From: Pestalotiopsis fici W106-1
Lineage: Eukaryota > Ascomycota > Sordariomycetes > Amphisphaeriales > Sporocadaceae
Length of the DNA stretch: 64,000 bases
Assembly (NCBI RefSeq): GCF_000516985.1
Contig: NW_006917091.1
Coordinates: 4,609,022 to 4,673,021, forward strand
Direction of reading: 5' to 3'
Below, in pieces: positions 34,984 through 46,705 of the stretch. The stretch's first letter is position 1. Every line of letters starts with the position of its first letter. Under the pieces are notes generated by a model. That model did not search any database and was not told the origin of the DNA. It saw only the letters and a program-made list of their open reading frames with translations. Made by a program: the position numbers and the translations under genes.

Positions 34984-36908
34984 CGAACCCCTCAATGACC
35001 TTGCCTATTCTTCCTGCATGAGAAGCACGTGTAAGCATGTCAAGTTGGAAATTAAGTCTGCGCATTGGTGGACTGTATACCACTACGATATGAAACATTG
35101 TACATGGGTCTATGGAATATAGCTTAATAACAATCGCAGCGGAGCCCTCCGTTGCAAAACGATGGAAAGGAATTCACACGGGGATAACTCCACTTGGTGC
35201 CAGTATGCTTGATATTGTAATGGGGCATGTATCTCATTCCAAACTTGCAGCTGTTGTGTCGTCATGATACGATGGTAACTCTCCTCTTAGAGGACAACGA
35301 ATATGCCTCTGACTTTTCGACCGTGGTATGCGGAGCTCTATTGCGCCAGAAGATCTAATCATCTCGCCTTATCCTCACTGACAAGAGAATACAAACTGGG
35401 CAACATGTCGCAAGCTGTTTCGGCTTGTGGGCAGCGGACACGGGAGGACACGAACCGAGGAAGCACCAATAAGGCAGCCGCATGTCGCTGCAGGGATCGA
35501 ATCAGACTGTCTGAGAGCCCAAGACAACGTGAAAGCATTTCCGCCGTCGTGGGAAAATTCCATGATGGGCCCGTTAGGATCCAGCTCGACTTGATGTAGA
35601 CGTAGGACTCTGCAGTCCTTCTTGCCACGTGGGCCTTTATATTATTATGTGTCCCCCCATCATAATAGCACATTGAGACTGAAGATGATGGTCAAGTTGA
35701 CAGGTCATCACGAATAGAACACATGAGGCCTAAGTTGAGCAAGGAAGGTATCAAACCCATGCAAAGAGCCAAGCTGACAATAGGCCATCCATCCATCAGC
35801 CCGGGGGCCGGCTTTGGCTGCTGGAGCATTTCAGCTTCTCTCGTAACGCAGCCGTAAGCGAACATACATGAGACTGACCACGGCCGCAAGAAGGTCCACC
35901 CCACTTTCTTTTACAAAAAAGATAATGTAGTCTTCCAGAGAGGATCCATGGGTCCATTTTCCGTAATGGTAATGGGATCGGAAAACTGCGTAAATATATG
36001 AATTCCTAGATAAGATGCCGCCATAGTTTGCCTGTCTGATTTCCTTCCCTCCCCATTTACGGTTCCGTGCGTCTGACCCATTGACTTCGTACCGAAAGGC
36101 AACCGAAGTTGGGGGCGATCTCGGGCATAATGCCATGCAGGGTGCCTGGATTTTTTGGAACCAAGATACCCGCATAAGGGACCTTTTGGCTTCGGGAGAG
36201 GCACAGAAAAAGACGAGGATCTTTGCAACGCGTGCGCTCACTGTCTTGTGTGTCTAAGTGTCTACAGGGTGCGATAAGCGCTAACATGATGCAGCAGCAC
36301 ATTCTTGCAGTGCGGAACTTTTTCCAAAGAGGCGTGCTTGGGCTGAGGAATATATGCGAGGTCATTGTTTTTTTTTTTTTCCCTCCCCCTTCGCCAAATG
36401 TACAGAGTCCATATGCATGTACGAGTTATGTCCACGTTATATAGTGCCCACAGCCTGGCCCGCGGGCGGGGGGTCGGAGTCCAGGGGGTATGAATTAGGG
36501 AATTTGGGGGACGAAAGTGCTGAAAGTGCGGCCGAGAAACCAAAAAAAAACTGGCTGGGCGGGCCCAAAAAAAAAAAAAAAAAAAAGCCAAGACTTCATG
36601 TAGGGCACTTTTGGCTCACTCACTACTTTATGTACTCAGACATACCGAACAAACGAATGAACATGGTCTACGGCCACTCTAGGCAAAGCCTTGTACTTGT
36701 CAGATCATGCTTGTTTTTTTTTTTATTGCTAACATGCTGCCAATGCACCATGTTATACAACACTGGTGTCGTATATGAGGGTGCCCGAATACTACTTTTC
36801 TGAGACGTCCCTTGCGTCGCTATGGCAGAAGGGGATCAATCATTCTATAGTCGATTTTCCTAGTCTCGTCTCCGGGTTTTTCTCTCTCTTGCATTTACTA
36901 CAGCGACC
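34984..36908. other. Gene-poor region upstream of the HET gene
   Basis: AT-rich with long A and T runs, including 20 A at 36567-36586. Short frames on both strands have no supporting features. Confidence 0.5.
36567..36586. repeat. Poly-A tract, 20 nt
   Basis: An unbroken run of 20 A on the + strand, about 320 bp upstream of the HET gene start. Confidence 0.9.
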
Positions 36909-39055
36909 ATGATGGCCGCGTTTCCATACAGCACCACCTTGGATAACGACTATTCGCATCTTTACGAACCCCTCATAGAACAGCAACAACAAATTAGACT
37001 ATTTTTCTTAGATATTCACGACAATTGCCAGGAAAATGAACCCATTAGCGGCACTCTGGTCCCTTTGGGCCTCGACGACGCCAAGACTCGATTTATAGCA
37101 GTATCCTACGTCTGGGGTGAGCTGGACATATCGCAAGCTATTCTCATCAACGGCCGTCCCTTTCCCATTTCGACAAATTTATTAGACTTTCTCCAATCCC
37201 ATCGACGGCGGTGTCGAGACATGCCCGATTTGCGCATGTTGCCGCTATGGATTGACTGCATCTGCATCGACCAGGCCGACGTGGAAGAGCGCAACAGCCA
37301 GGTCGCCCTGATGAAATCCATCTACACAAACGCCGGCATGGTCATCTCCTGGTTCGGCGCATCTTTCCATCTGTGCGACTGGACTTTTGAGGTGCTGAGG
37401 AACTTCAAGGAGCAAATAGACAAGACACAGCACTCTGATGTCTCAAAGGTCTCAGATGTCAGATGGCTTGACTTATTCCCGCAAGCATGCAAGCAGGACC
37501 CCTCCTCCGATGGACTCTTAAAAAGCGTTGTATGGGATTCAATCAGGGAACTCTGCGATCATCCATATTGGAGTAACATCTGGATATTCCAGTAAGTATT
37601 CTGGAAAAAAAAAAAGTGCTCATCGTTGGTGGCTCCCGACTGTTATTCCTTGGTGCAAGAAAGCCGATATCTGGAGGATGATGACAACTTTGAAAAGTTC
37701 CTCGCGTGAAACCTTTAGCTAACTTGCCATCGCCCTTTAGAGAAGTAGTCTTGGGGCAAATAGTCATGTTAACTTGCGGAGACGATGTGATACCTCTTCA
37801 AGACGTCATACAAGTCATTCGATGGCTTGACGGCATCAATGCGTCGCTGAGAAAACCCGACAGTATGGAAAATGCAATCTGGAATACGATCAGCTCCCGG
37901 GAACTCTCTCAGCAAGTTATGGGCCTGCAGTCCATTCTGCGTATCTGGGATGCACGAGAAGTCAAGGACAGCCAAGGCTGGGCACTCCTCAATGTGCTGC
38001 GCGACCACGACGCGAGCGACCCCAGGGACAAGATATATGCCAGTCTTGGCGTGACGGGCTTGCAGATCATCCCCGACTATTCGAAAAACGTCAAGGACGT
38101 ATACGTCGAGGCAGCAGCAACCCTCATGAAGGACCGGTTCGAAATGATGCTCATGCTCTCTGGAGAAGTCGACACGGAGTTATTATCGTCAGAGCCTCTA
38201 GATTTGCCATCTTGGGTCCCCGACTGGAGTCATAGCACCCCCGGACTGTACTGCTTGAAACACCCATACGCAGCGTCGAGAGGCGCCCCGACGGAACCAG
38301 GGCCTGTCATTGACGGTTATAGCCTGAATTGTTCCGGCGTCGTCTGCGACGAGATTATAGCAGTCGAGCCTATACTAACACCCGAGGACTGCCTGGACTT
38401 TTGCTGCAGATACATGACCAGCCGGACGACTGACAAGTATCCGTCTGGGATACCGCATCTGCGGGCCTTGTTTCAACTGCTGCTATCGGACTGGGAGACC
38501 ATGCTCAACTGTCGAGCAGAGCCAGAAAGCATGATATTCCAAGTCGTCGCCTGCGGCCTCTTGCACATCTTTTTGAGCTTTGAGATCAAGTATAGGGAAA
38601 AGATGGGCAGAGCGCAGATTGATAACCCGCTCTACACGCTAGGCCTTGCATCAAAGGAGTCGGACCTTTCCACGACATTCTGGAACAAGATTGTGGGAAC
38701 TCGCGCCGAGTCATTCAACTGCATCATCACAGGCCCGCGTGAACAGCAGCCAGCAAATATGAATGCTATTGGGGCGCAGTACTCGGCGACGGTACTGACG
38801 GGCCTCGCAGCGGCAATCAAGGATAGAAAGATCTTCCACACCAAGAATGGTTATGTAGGGATCGGCCTCGAGAGTGCAGATGTAGGCGATCAAGTTTGTG
38901 TCGCCTTTGGCTGCAACTTGCCCATCATCCTCAGGCCCGAGGATTCGTACTACAAGCATATTGGACCAAGTTACGTGGTCGGCTTGATGGAAGGCGAGGC
39001 CATGACGGACGTGCGGAATGGTAAGAGGCATTCGCAAAGATTCGAGATACGGTGA
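36909..39055 (+). CDS. HET-domain protein (heterokaryon incompatibility type)
   Basis: HET-domain proteins trigger cell death when incompatible fungal strains fuse, and some act in non-self recognition more broadly. Two exons, 36909-37591 and 37741-39055, are joined by a 149-nt intron with GTAAGT donor, GCTAAC branch site and TTTAG acceptor; the join gives NIWIFQEVVLG. The product is 665 aa. The HET domain spans about residues 60-230, with its three landmark motifs: FIAVSYVWGE (62-71), LPLWIDCICIDQ (111-122) followed by ERNSQVALMKSIY, and the WIFQE motif at the splice join. The C-terminal part ends with GYVGIGLESADVGDQVC and YVVGLMEGEAM, as in the large HET-only family. No NACHT, WD40 or ankyrin repeats follow. 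Its allelic or recognition role is unknown. Confidence 0.93.
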
Positions 39056-39310
39056 CACCACGTGCCCTGCATTTAAAGTAAGCATCTCAGACCAAAAATG
39101 GTCATTCCTCAGCCATTGGCAAAGCCGGGCAGAAACCTAATAAAGCATATACGTAAACACAAAATCAAAATCTCAAACAAGCAATGGACGGGGATAGATC
39201 ACTTCAAGATGCTAAAAGCATTGGTTTAACTTTTATTGGGAGTTTTGAGATCTGAGACCTATGGGCTTGGCTCTTGGGGCGCCCCCTTTGAGCTTCTGAA
39301 AAGATCTCCA
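39056..39310. other. Short intergenic region
   Basis: 255 bp between the convergent ends of the HET and RidA-family genes; nothing is seen. Confidence 0.5.
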
Positions 39311-39957
39311 TTAAGGGAGGGCAATGGCCTCAATCTCAACAGTCGCGTTCTTGGGCAGAGTCTTGACGGCGACGCAGCTGCGGGCGGGCTTGTGGACCAT
39401 CCACTTCTCGTACTCCTTGTTCATCTCGGCGAAGTCGGCCATGTCGGCCAAGAAGATGTTGACCTTGACGATCTTTTGGATCGAGGATCCGGCCTCCTTG
39501 AGGACGGCCTCGAGGTTCTTGAAGCACAGTGCCGTCTTCTCGGCAATGGTGCCCTCAATCAGGGTACCCTGGGGGTCAAGGTGAATCTGACCAGAGCAGT
39601 AGATTGCGGTCGGGGTCTTGACAGCGTGGGACTGTGTGTTATGGCGGGGGGTGAGTAAAAAAGGTACCATCAAGTCAATTGTCTTTAAGAGAACAAGAAT
39701 AACAACAACTCACGTAAGGGCCAACAGCTGTCATTCTGTTAGTCACGTTACTGTGGATAGGTTATTTGAGTTGCGAAACACTTACGAGGAACAATGTCCT
39801 TGGCAATGATGGTGGTAAGGTCAGACATTTTGCGTAGAGGCTGGACGGACACGTTTCTTCTCAATGAGGTTCGAGCAATATGTGTTGTGGATGTGTACTG
39901 AGCTGAGAGCAGGAGATTGGATCTGGCTGGGAGGAAACGAAGAGCTGCCCGCATCAT
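39311..39957 (-). CDS. HMF1: RidA/YjgF/Hmf1 family protein (2-iminobutanoate deaminase type)
   Basis: RidA proteins hydrolyse reactive enamine/imine products of threonine and serine dehydratase. Exons are 39957-39786, 39727-39714 (only 14 nt) and 39631-39311. The 14-nt exon supplies VGPY, the start of the family's GPYS motif, so it must be spliced in. From the first ATG (39957) the protein is 168 aa and begins with an Arg/Ser-rich, acid-free leader (MMRAALRFLPARS and on) that looks like a mitochondrial targeting sequence. A second ATG at 39828 in good context (GCAAAATGTC) gives a 125-aa cytosolic form starting MSDLTTII. The conserved Arg in PARSCV and Glu in VEIEAIA of the active site are present. 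Dual targeting from two starts is inferred. Confidence 0.9.
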
Positions 39958-41429
39958 TGGCGAATTCCAAAAAGCGACCTTTTTTGTCAACAAGAGGGGA
40001 TGCGTCGGTCCTATGCGATGTGGGTTAAAGGCGGAGAGACGCCGCTCCGTACTTCGGACAGCAATTGGAACAGCCAAGACCTGAGTGGCCGCGCCCGGGG
40101 ATCCGCCCGTTCCCCTCTTACCTTTTACTTTTAGCACAAGACTACCTAGGGAGATAACTTGGGGCTCTGAGCTCTCCATAGTAGCAGTAACTTCGCCTAC
40201 CTGATTATTCACGCAACGATAGAGTGACACAACTGGAGCAGAGGGTGATTGTGAATTGAAGATATGATGATATTTTCAACTTTGGTTGCAGGCATAGATT
40301 GGCAACCCCCCACACTCAGTCCCCAGATTTTCGAGCAATCATATATAACGGTAGTGGTATAGGGATGTTCGTCATATACAACCCGGACAGTCACCAAAGA
40401 ACGGCAGTTGTTTAATTGTATCGCTGTCGCTAATGCATACGTTGCTACGTTATACCGGACGTGTACCTGCCCCATCTAACCAGCTAAGCTTTCGAAGCTG
40501 CCAGCACTTGAGAAGCTCACTACTCACCCAATCTGAAACGTCATACGCAATTCCATAGCACATATTTCGTGCAATCTATTCACCCTCAGTCCATTGGCAT
40601 GTGAAGCAATTGTCAAGTCTGCATTGGCAATCGGCCGAGAGTGTACATGGTGTAGAAACATGCCGTGTCAACCACCAATTGCATGATTACCAGTTTCTTC
40701 CCAGGCAATGATATATTTCTTTTTTTCTCTCTCTCTTCTTATCGTTATCAATCACAAGCTCGCTGAAGTGAAGTCACAGCAATCAATGAGTGGGTCCCTC
40801 AAGAAACAAAAGACAGCTTCCCGTCCCCATGCCGTCCCAGCTCTCGATCTTGGTTTGCTAAATAGGGCGGCTCCAAGGTCCAGGTCCGGGTCAGGGGTGC
40901 GGAGCTTTTTCACGCGTTGGAACTGCCAAGTGGCCTGAAAGCTGGTCCCCACCGACCCCCTGCGCTGGAAAGTCAAAAGTCGCAGCAAGCAAAGGTCTAG
41001 ACAATAGGAGAAAAAGGGTCCTTCTGCTTTAAACACTTGAACTTCTTCCATTTTCCCCGATATCTTCTATCTCCAGTCGCTATCAGCTTGTAAAGGTAGG
41101 ATCTTCCCATCTTTACAGGCCTTTCGACCGTTGAATTGGCCAACAAGCCGGCCGCTTACTTGTTCTTTTTCTTTACTTTCTCCCGTGAGTTGTCCAAATC
41201 CTCCATCATCTCTGTCGTACCATCCTGGATGGACCTTGTACCTGCCTGAGATCATACAAGCTCCCTGGCCTGGCGAAGCTCACTGCTACACTACAGACAA
41301 TGTGGCATTGACAGACCGAAAGCTCATTCTTGTTGACCTGCTTGCTGACTCCTTCCTTCAAATTGTCTAGTCTTCGATTCGTACACTCCCTTTCTGGCCT
41401 GTTTAAACAGGCATTGAACCCGCCCTACG
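39958..41429. other. Divergent region between HMF1 and PMT4
   Basis: Contains both promoters. The part before PMT4 has pyrimidine-rich leader sequence (about 40720-41400). No gene is supported. Confidence 0.5.
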
Positions 41430-43880
41430 ATGGTGACCACCGCCGTATCCCAGGGCAATTTGCGCCAGCGCAACCCCGGGTCGAAAAAGAAGTCAGGCTC
41501 GCCTGGCCCTGACGATGTGCAGTACGACAGCCTGATCAAGTCGAACAAGTCAGTCACGGGTGCTGGCTCTGAACTCGACTACAAGATTGCATTGGCCGTC
41601 ATCACCGTCCTGGCCTTCATCTCGAGATTCTGGGGCATCAGCCATCCAAACGAGGTCGTCTTTGATGAAGTTCACTTTGGCAAGGTATGATCACTCCCAG
41701 CTTCAAAGGAATCATGAAGCACACAGAAAGTGACCAAGCTGACATTCGCGTCTGTATCTAGTTCGCTTCCTACTACCTCGAGAGAACCTACTTCTTCGAT
41801 GTCCACCCTCCTTTTGGCAAGCTTCTTTTCGCCTTCATGGGCTGGCTGGTTGGCTACGATGGACACTTCCACTTTGAGAACATTGGCGACTCCTACATTT
41901 CCAACAAGGTTCCTTACGTCGCTTTCCGCGCCATGCCCGCTATTCTCGGCTCCCTAACTGTTTCCGTCACGTACCTGATCATGTGGGAATCTGGATACAG
42001 TCTTCCTGCTTGCGTTGTTGCTGCTGGTCTGGTCCTCCTGGACAATGCACACATTGGCCAAACTCGCCTCATTCTGCTCGATGCCACTCTGATTCTTACA
42101 ATGGCCTGCAGTCTTCTCTTCTATATCAAGTTTTACAAGCAGCGACATGACCCTTTCAGCCGCAAGTGGTGGAAGTGGCTGATCCTGACGGGTTTCGCCT
42201 TGTCCTGCGATATCTCGACCAAATACGTCGGTCTGTTCGCATTCGTCACTATCGGTTCAGCTGTGGTTATTGACCTCTGGGACCTGTTGGATGTCAACAG
42301 AAGTGGTGGCGCCCTCAGCGTCCCTGATTTCCTGAAGCATTTCGCCGCCCGGGCTTTTGGTCTCATCATCATGCCCTTTATCTTCTACTTATTCTGGTTC
42401 CAAGTCCACTTTGCCATCTTGACCAGATCCGGTCCTGGCGACGACTTCATGACTCCTGAGTTCCAGGAGACTCTGTCCGACAATGTCATGTTTGCTAACT
42501 CGATCAACATTGAGTACTACGATACCATCACCATCAAGCACAAGGAGACCAAGGCATATCTTCACAGTCACGCAGGCAACTACCCTCTGCGCTACGATGA
42601 TGGTCGTGTCTCGAGTCAGGGTCAGCAGGTGACTGGATATCCCTTCGAGGATGCCAACAACCACTGGCAGATTCTGCCCATGGATGGCAGCGAGGAATTG
42701 GGACGCGTCGTCAAGAACCACGATTTGGTTCGTCTTCGACACGTTGGAACTGACACCATTCTTTTGTCGCACGACGTTGCTTCCCCTTACTACCCCACCA
42801 ACCAGGAATTCACCACTGCTCTCGTTGCGGATGCTCTCGGTGATCGCAAGGAGGATACCCTATTTGAAGTTCGGATTGAGAACGGAAAGAATGGACAGGA
42901 ATTCAAGAGTGTCGCGAGTCACTTCAAGTTCATCCACAACCCCAGCAAAGTCGCCATGTGGACGCACGAGAAGCCTCTGCCAGATTGGGGTCACCGCCAG
43001 CAGGAAATCAACGGTAACAAGCAGATCACGCCTAGCTCCAATGTCTGGCTCGTTGAGGATATTCCCTCTATTCCCGCTGGTCACCAGCGCCGTGACAAGC
43101 CTGTCAAGGAGGTCAAGCGTCTGCCGTTCTTGCAAAAGTGGTTTGAGCTGCAACGTTCCATGTTCTGGCACAACAATCAGTTGACCAGCAGCCACCCCTA
43201 TGCCAGCCAGCCGTACCAGTGGCCATTCCTGCTTCGGGGTGTCAGTTTCTGGACTCAGAACGACACGCGCCAGCAGATTTACTTCTTGGGTAACCCCCTT
43301 GGTTGGTGGATTGCAAGCAGCTTGCTCGCTGTCTACGTCGGTATCATTGGTGCCGACCAGATTTCTCTGCGCCGTGGCGTTGATGCGCTTGATCGCCGTA
43401 AGTGGATATGATGGGTCTTTCTGAAGAATTGTATGCTAACTGCGTCTAGGCACTCGTACTCGACTTTATAACTCGACTGGTTTCTTCTTCCTTGCCTGGG
43501 CCACTCACTTCTTCCCATTCTTCGTCATGGGACGTCAGCTGTTCCTTCACCATTACTTGCCGGCTCATCTCGCCTCAACTCTGATTGTTGGATCATTGGT
43601 TGAATTTGTCTTCAATGCTGACCCAGCCTCCGAGGAAGCCAGCTACTATGCCATTAAGGCTGGCAAGAAGCAACCTTCCGCTAAGCGATTCGTCACTGCT
43701 CGTGAAAGATTTGCTGGCACGAGCATGGTCCCAGCCTGGATTGCTACAGGAGTCATCTTGACTATTGCTGCTGCCAGCTGGTACTTCTTCCTGCCCCTTA
43801 CCTACGGATACCCCGGCCTCAGCGTTGAACAGGTCGTCAGCCGCAAGTGGCTCGGCTACGATCTACACTTTGCCAAATAA
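41430..43880 (+). CDS. PMT4: Protein O-mannosyltransferase, PMT4 subfamily
   Basis: Transfers mannose from dolichyl-phosphate-mannose to Ser/Thr of proteins in the ER, a first step of fungal O-glycosylation needed for wall proteins. Exons are 41430-41684, 41762-43397 and 43450-43880, with CTGAC and CTAAC branch sites; the product is 773 aa. The catalytic FDEVHFGK loop (Asp79, Glu80) is followed by TYFFDVHPPFGKLL. Lumenal MIR repeats occupy about 320-510, and the C-terminal membrane spans follow. The MIR segment LLSHDVASPYYPTNQEF resembles the PMT4/POMT1 subfamily (HDVAAP type) rather than PMT1 or PMT2. It is tail-to-tail with the SCA7 gene. Subfamily assignment rests on memory of motifs. Confidence 0.93.
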
Positions 43881-44247
43881 GCAAATGTTGCCCATGGATC
43901 CGCTAGAGGACAGATAGACAGATTGCTCTTTACACGGAGCTCTGCGCATTCACATCTTGTAAGATTAGTTAGGGGCATATTGGGAGTTGTGAGTTGGACT
44001 GGGTCACTCGGCGAAAGGAACTCAAAAGCTCTTCTTTTGTTTTTTAAAATGATGTCACAGTGACACTGCTCACTGTCAAATGAGATAGTAATGCAATTTA
44101 TTACTGCTCACAGGTTTATTGGTCCAACCAGAATAGTTCTGTTGTCAAACCCACCCTGAACCAGACATGTTTGGCCATGGGAATGAGACCCAAGCATAGC
44201 TCCATCAAGTCCACATCTCTTCTTCCCCTCCCCTGTCATTGCAAAGA
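43881..44247. other. Intergenic region between convergent genes
   Basis: 367 bp holding the 3' ends of PMT4 and the SCA7 gene. Nothing else is seen. Confidence 0.5.
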
Positions 44248-44439
44248 CTATGAAGACTTCTGTAGTGAACGGAGATGATGTGCAAGCAGCATATCAAAAG
44301 GCATCGAGCGGCCTGGCACCGCGCGCTTCGCCATCATGCTGTGGCGTCGACAGTTCAAGCTGCGGCGACAGGGCTGTCCACTGGGGAGCTTGACGGCGCA
44401 GCGAGTTTCGATGTTGACTACACCATTGATGGGTGCCAT
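44248..44439 (-). CDS. Stand-alone SCA7 zinc-binding domain protein, 63 aa
   Basis: The frame encodes almost nothing but an SCA7 domain, the atypical zinc-binding fold of ataxin-7 and yeast Sgf73, which tie the deubiquitinase module to the SAGA complex. The zinc ligands Cys14, Cys24, Cys30 and His33 fit the C-X9-C-X5-C-X2-H pattern, and the family signature AKRAVPGRSMPFDMLL follows. The start has a good context (ATCAAGATGG). A likely 5' UTR intron upstream supports a real transcript. Full Sgf73 proteins are several hundred residues long, so this is either an unusually small paralogue or a fragment. I found no further exon in a compatible frame upstream. A link to SAGA is inferred from the domain only. 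Confidence 0.75.
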   Translation of the reverse strand: MAPINGVVNIETRCAVKLPSGQPCRRSLNCRRHSMMAKRAVPGRSMPFDMLLAHHLRSLQKSS

Positions 44440-45797
44440 CTTGATGTCCCCGTTTCCTTTTATTCTTTCTCTTGACTTTGAAGATGTTGTGTGACGCTGG
44501 ACTAGGTAAATGTCTCCTTGGTGGGGGAAAAAGGTCTAGAGATTTGAAACATGTGATTAGTATATGCACGTGGTTTGTATGACGAGTGGAAGAAAACAAG
44601 ATTACCTGTCGCAAAAGACTAATGTTGCGCAAGGGAATTTTTCTTGTATTTATCAAATCGGGGGCTTGTAAATAGGAGGTTTTGCTGCGGCTTTGTGTTC
44701 TGTGTCGATTTGAGGATACCTAGGTTATCGCTGACCGGCAATAGGCAACAGGCCACAGGATTGGGGTTTCTGATTTTGCAAGTTTTGGCCGATTAGTGTT
44801 GTGACTCTTTCTTCCCTTTGCAAACTGGCGGCGCACTCTCTCGCCTCTCATTCGTCCAATGAAGGAAATCTGGCGGCTGACGGCTTTTGCTTACAGCTGC
44901 TTTGAATGGGGGTGAGTTTCATTTTGGATTATTTGATTTCTTGCCTTTCGAAACATTGCCAGAGGGCATTAATTGGGACTCGGGGAAATAACTTGCCGTT
45001 CTCCTATTGGTGTTGTATACTATCGAGGTAATATGCATGCTTTGGTTGCCTAGAGACTAGTGACTGTAATATCACTTTCCTGGAAGCATAGGCTGAGAAT
45101 CTCTATTCGAACAACTAAGTTTGACAAGTCATGAGTATACCAAGCCGCAGATTAGTACTTTCCAGGATACTAGGCCAGTAATACAGTATATTGCTCTGGT
45201 TGACAAGTCAATGTGCACAAAATAGTGTACGACTGGGGACTCAACTGACTAACCGTGTTGGTTCAAATATGCCAGGTTAATTGTCAGCCGAGAGACTAAT
45301 CATATAAGTCCTATAATATTCCGGGGCAAAGTACTGAGTGTTTCGGCTCCGAAGCATTATACTCGGAGAAGCTCAGGCAAACAGCGGCCCATCTATGGAA
45401 TGACAGGGATATTCAAAATCACTTGCGGATTAGGAGGTTATTATCACAAACTTGCTGGCCATCCATGACGCACCGAATACTAAGAATGGTTGAATGTGTA
45501 GATGCAGTGTGCATAATTCGTAGACTGACTGACACTCAAACTACTATCGCTCGTAGTTCTACACATTCTGGCCGAGCTAGAAAAGGTACGTCTGGCGCAT
45601 AAATATTGATATTGGAGGGTCAAGTTAAAGGCACATGCAGTCAGGATTTTGGGAAACCTCTATTATTCAAAACCCAAGAAGGCCCCAGGCGGTGGTATCG
45701 TTATGCCCGCCTGCCGGTGGTATCTACTCGCACATTCTATACAATATATACGTCCCGCAATTTTTCTTTCTTTCTTTTTTATGCAAGGGAGGCTTCT
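44440..45797. other. Upstream region of the SCA7 gene and downstream of FAHD1
   Basis: AT-rich DNA; apart from the leader intron listed separately I see nothing. Confidence 0.5.
44536..44605 (-). other. Probable 5' UTR intron of the SCA7 gene
   Basis: On the minus strand a GTAATC donor (44605) leads to a TACTAATCAC branch site and a TCTAG acceptor (44536), a 70-nt intron about 100 bp before the start codon. Inferred from signals. Confidence 0.55.
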
Positions 45798-46705
45798 TTA
45801 CGTCTCAGCGTAGACGTAGGTGCTGGTGGACTCCTCAACGGGGAACTCAATCTTGGACTCCTCAATCTCCTTGCCGTCGACCTTGATGACACCTCTCATG
45901 ACATCGCCGGGCACAACCGGGCCGACACCCTTGGGTGTGCCGGTGATGATGATGTCGCCCTTTTCAATCTTCATGACCTTGGAGATTTCGCTGACCACGC
46001 GGGGAATCTGGAACAGGAACAGGTTGGTGTTGTCCTGCTGCTTGATCTCGTTGTTGACGGACAGCGAGATCTCAATGTTGTGAGGGTTAGGGATCTTGGA
46101 CTTGGGGATGGGGCCACTGATGGGAAGGAAGGTGTCAAAGCCCTTGCAGATGGACCACGGAAGACCCTTCTTCTTGGCCTCCCACTGTGCGTTTCTTGCA
46201 GTCATATCAATGCTGAGAGCGTAGCCTGCAGAAACCGGTCAATCACGTGGTTCAAAGGCTATCAGTATAGGAGGGGAGATGACGTACTCTCAATGGCATC
46301 GAAAATGGCCGCCTCTTCGGACTCCTCAATGTCCTTGACGTCCTTGCCCATGATCAGGGCGAGCTCAATTTCATAGCTCAGCTCGACACCCTTGGGCCGG
46401 ATGACGGGACCCTCTCCCTGCAGCAAAATAGAGGTAGATGGCTTCAGGAAAAAGAAAGGCTGCTTGGGCCGGGCGCTGTTAAGCTCGGCAATGTGGTCTC
46501 TGAGGTGTATTGTCAGCCAATACGATTCGATTATACTTGATGGCCAGCCGACCCGAAGACGACGTTGTGTCACGGGGACCGGCAGCAGCCACGGGAGAGA
46601 TGCTTACGCATAGTTGCGGCCAATGGCAATGACCTTGCGTGCGTTCTTGAGAGAGGCTGCGGTAGACATTGTGCGGCGGAAGACGTTTGTACGGAATGCG
46701 TTCAT
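45798..46705 (-). CDS. Fumarylacetoacetate hydrolase family protein, FAHD1-like acylpyruvase
   Basis: FAHD1 proteins hydrolyse acylpyruvates and decarboxylate oxaloacetate, mainly in mitochondria. Exons are 46705-46608, 46499-46288 and 46225-45798; the product is 245 aa, close to the usual length. The N-terminus MNAFRTNVFRRTMSTAAS is basic with no acidic residue and could target mitochondria; a second Met at position 13 could start a cytosolic form. The FAH-domain core includes AIGRNYADH, the metal-binding region with ELSYEIELALIMG, SIDMTARNAQ, KGFDTFLPISG and GDIIITGTPKGVGPV. The metal-ligand pattern of the two Glu in EIE plus a later Asp is kept. The join after DAIE gives Ser where the human protein has Gly. 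Confidence 0.92.
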
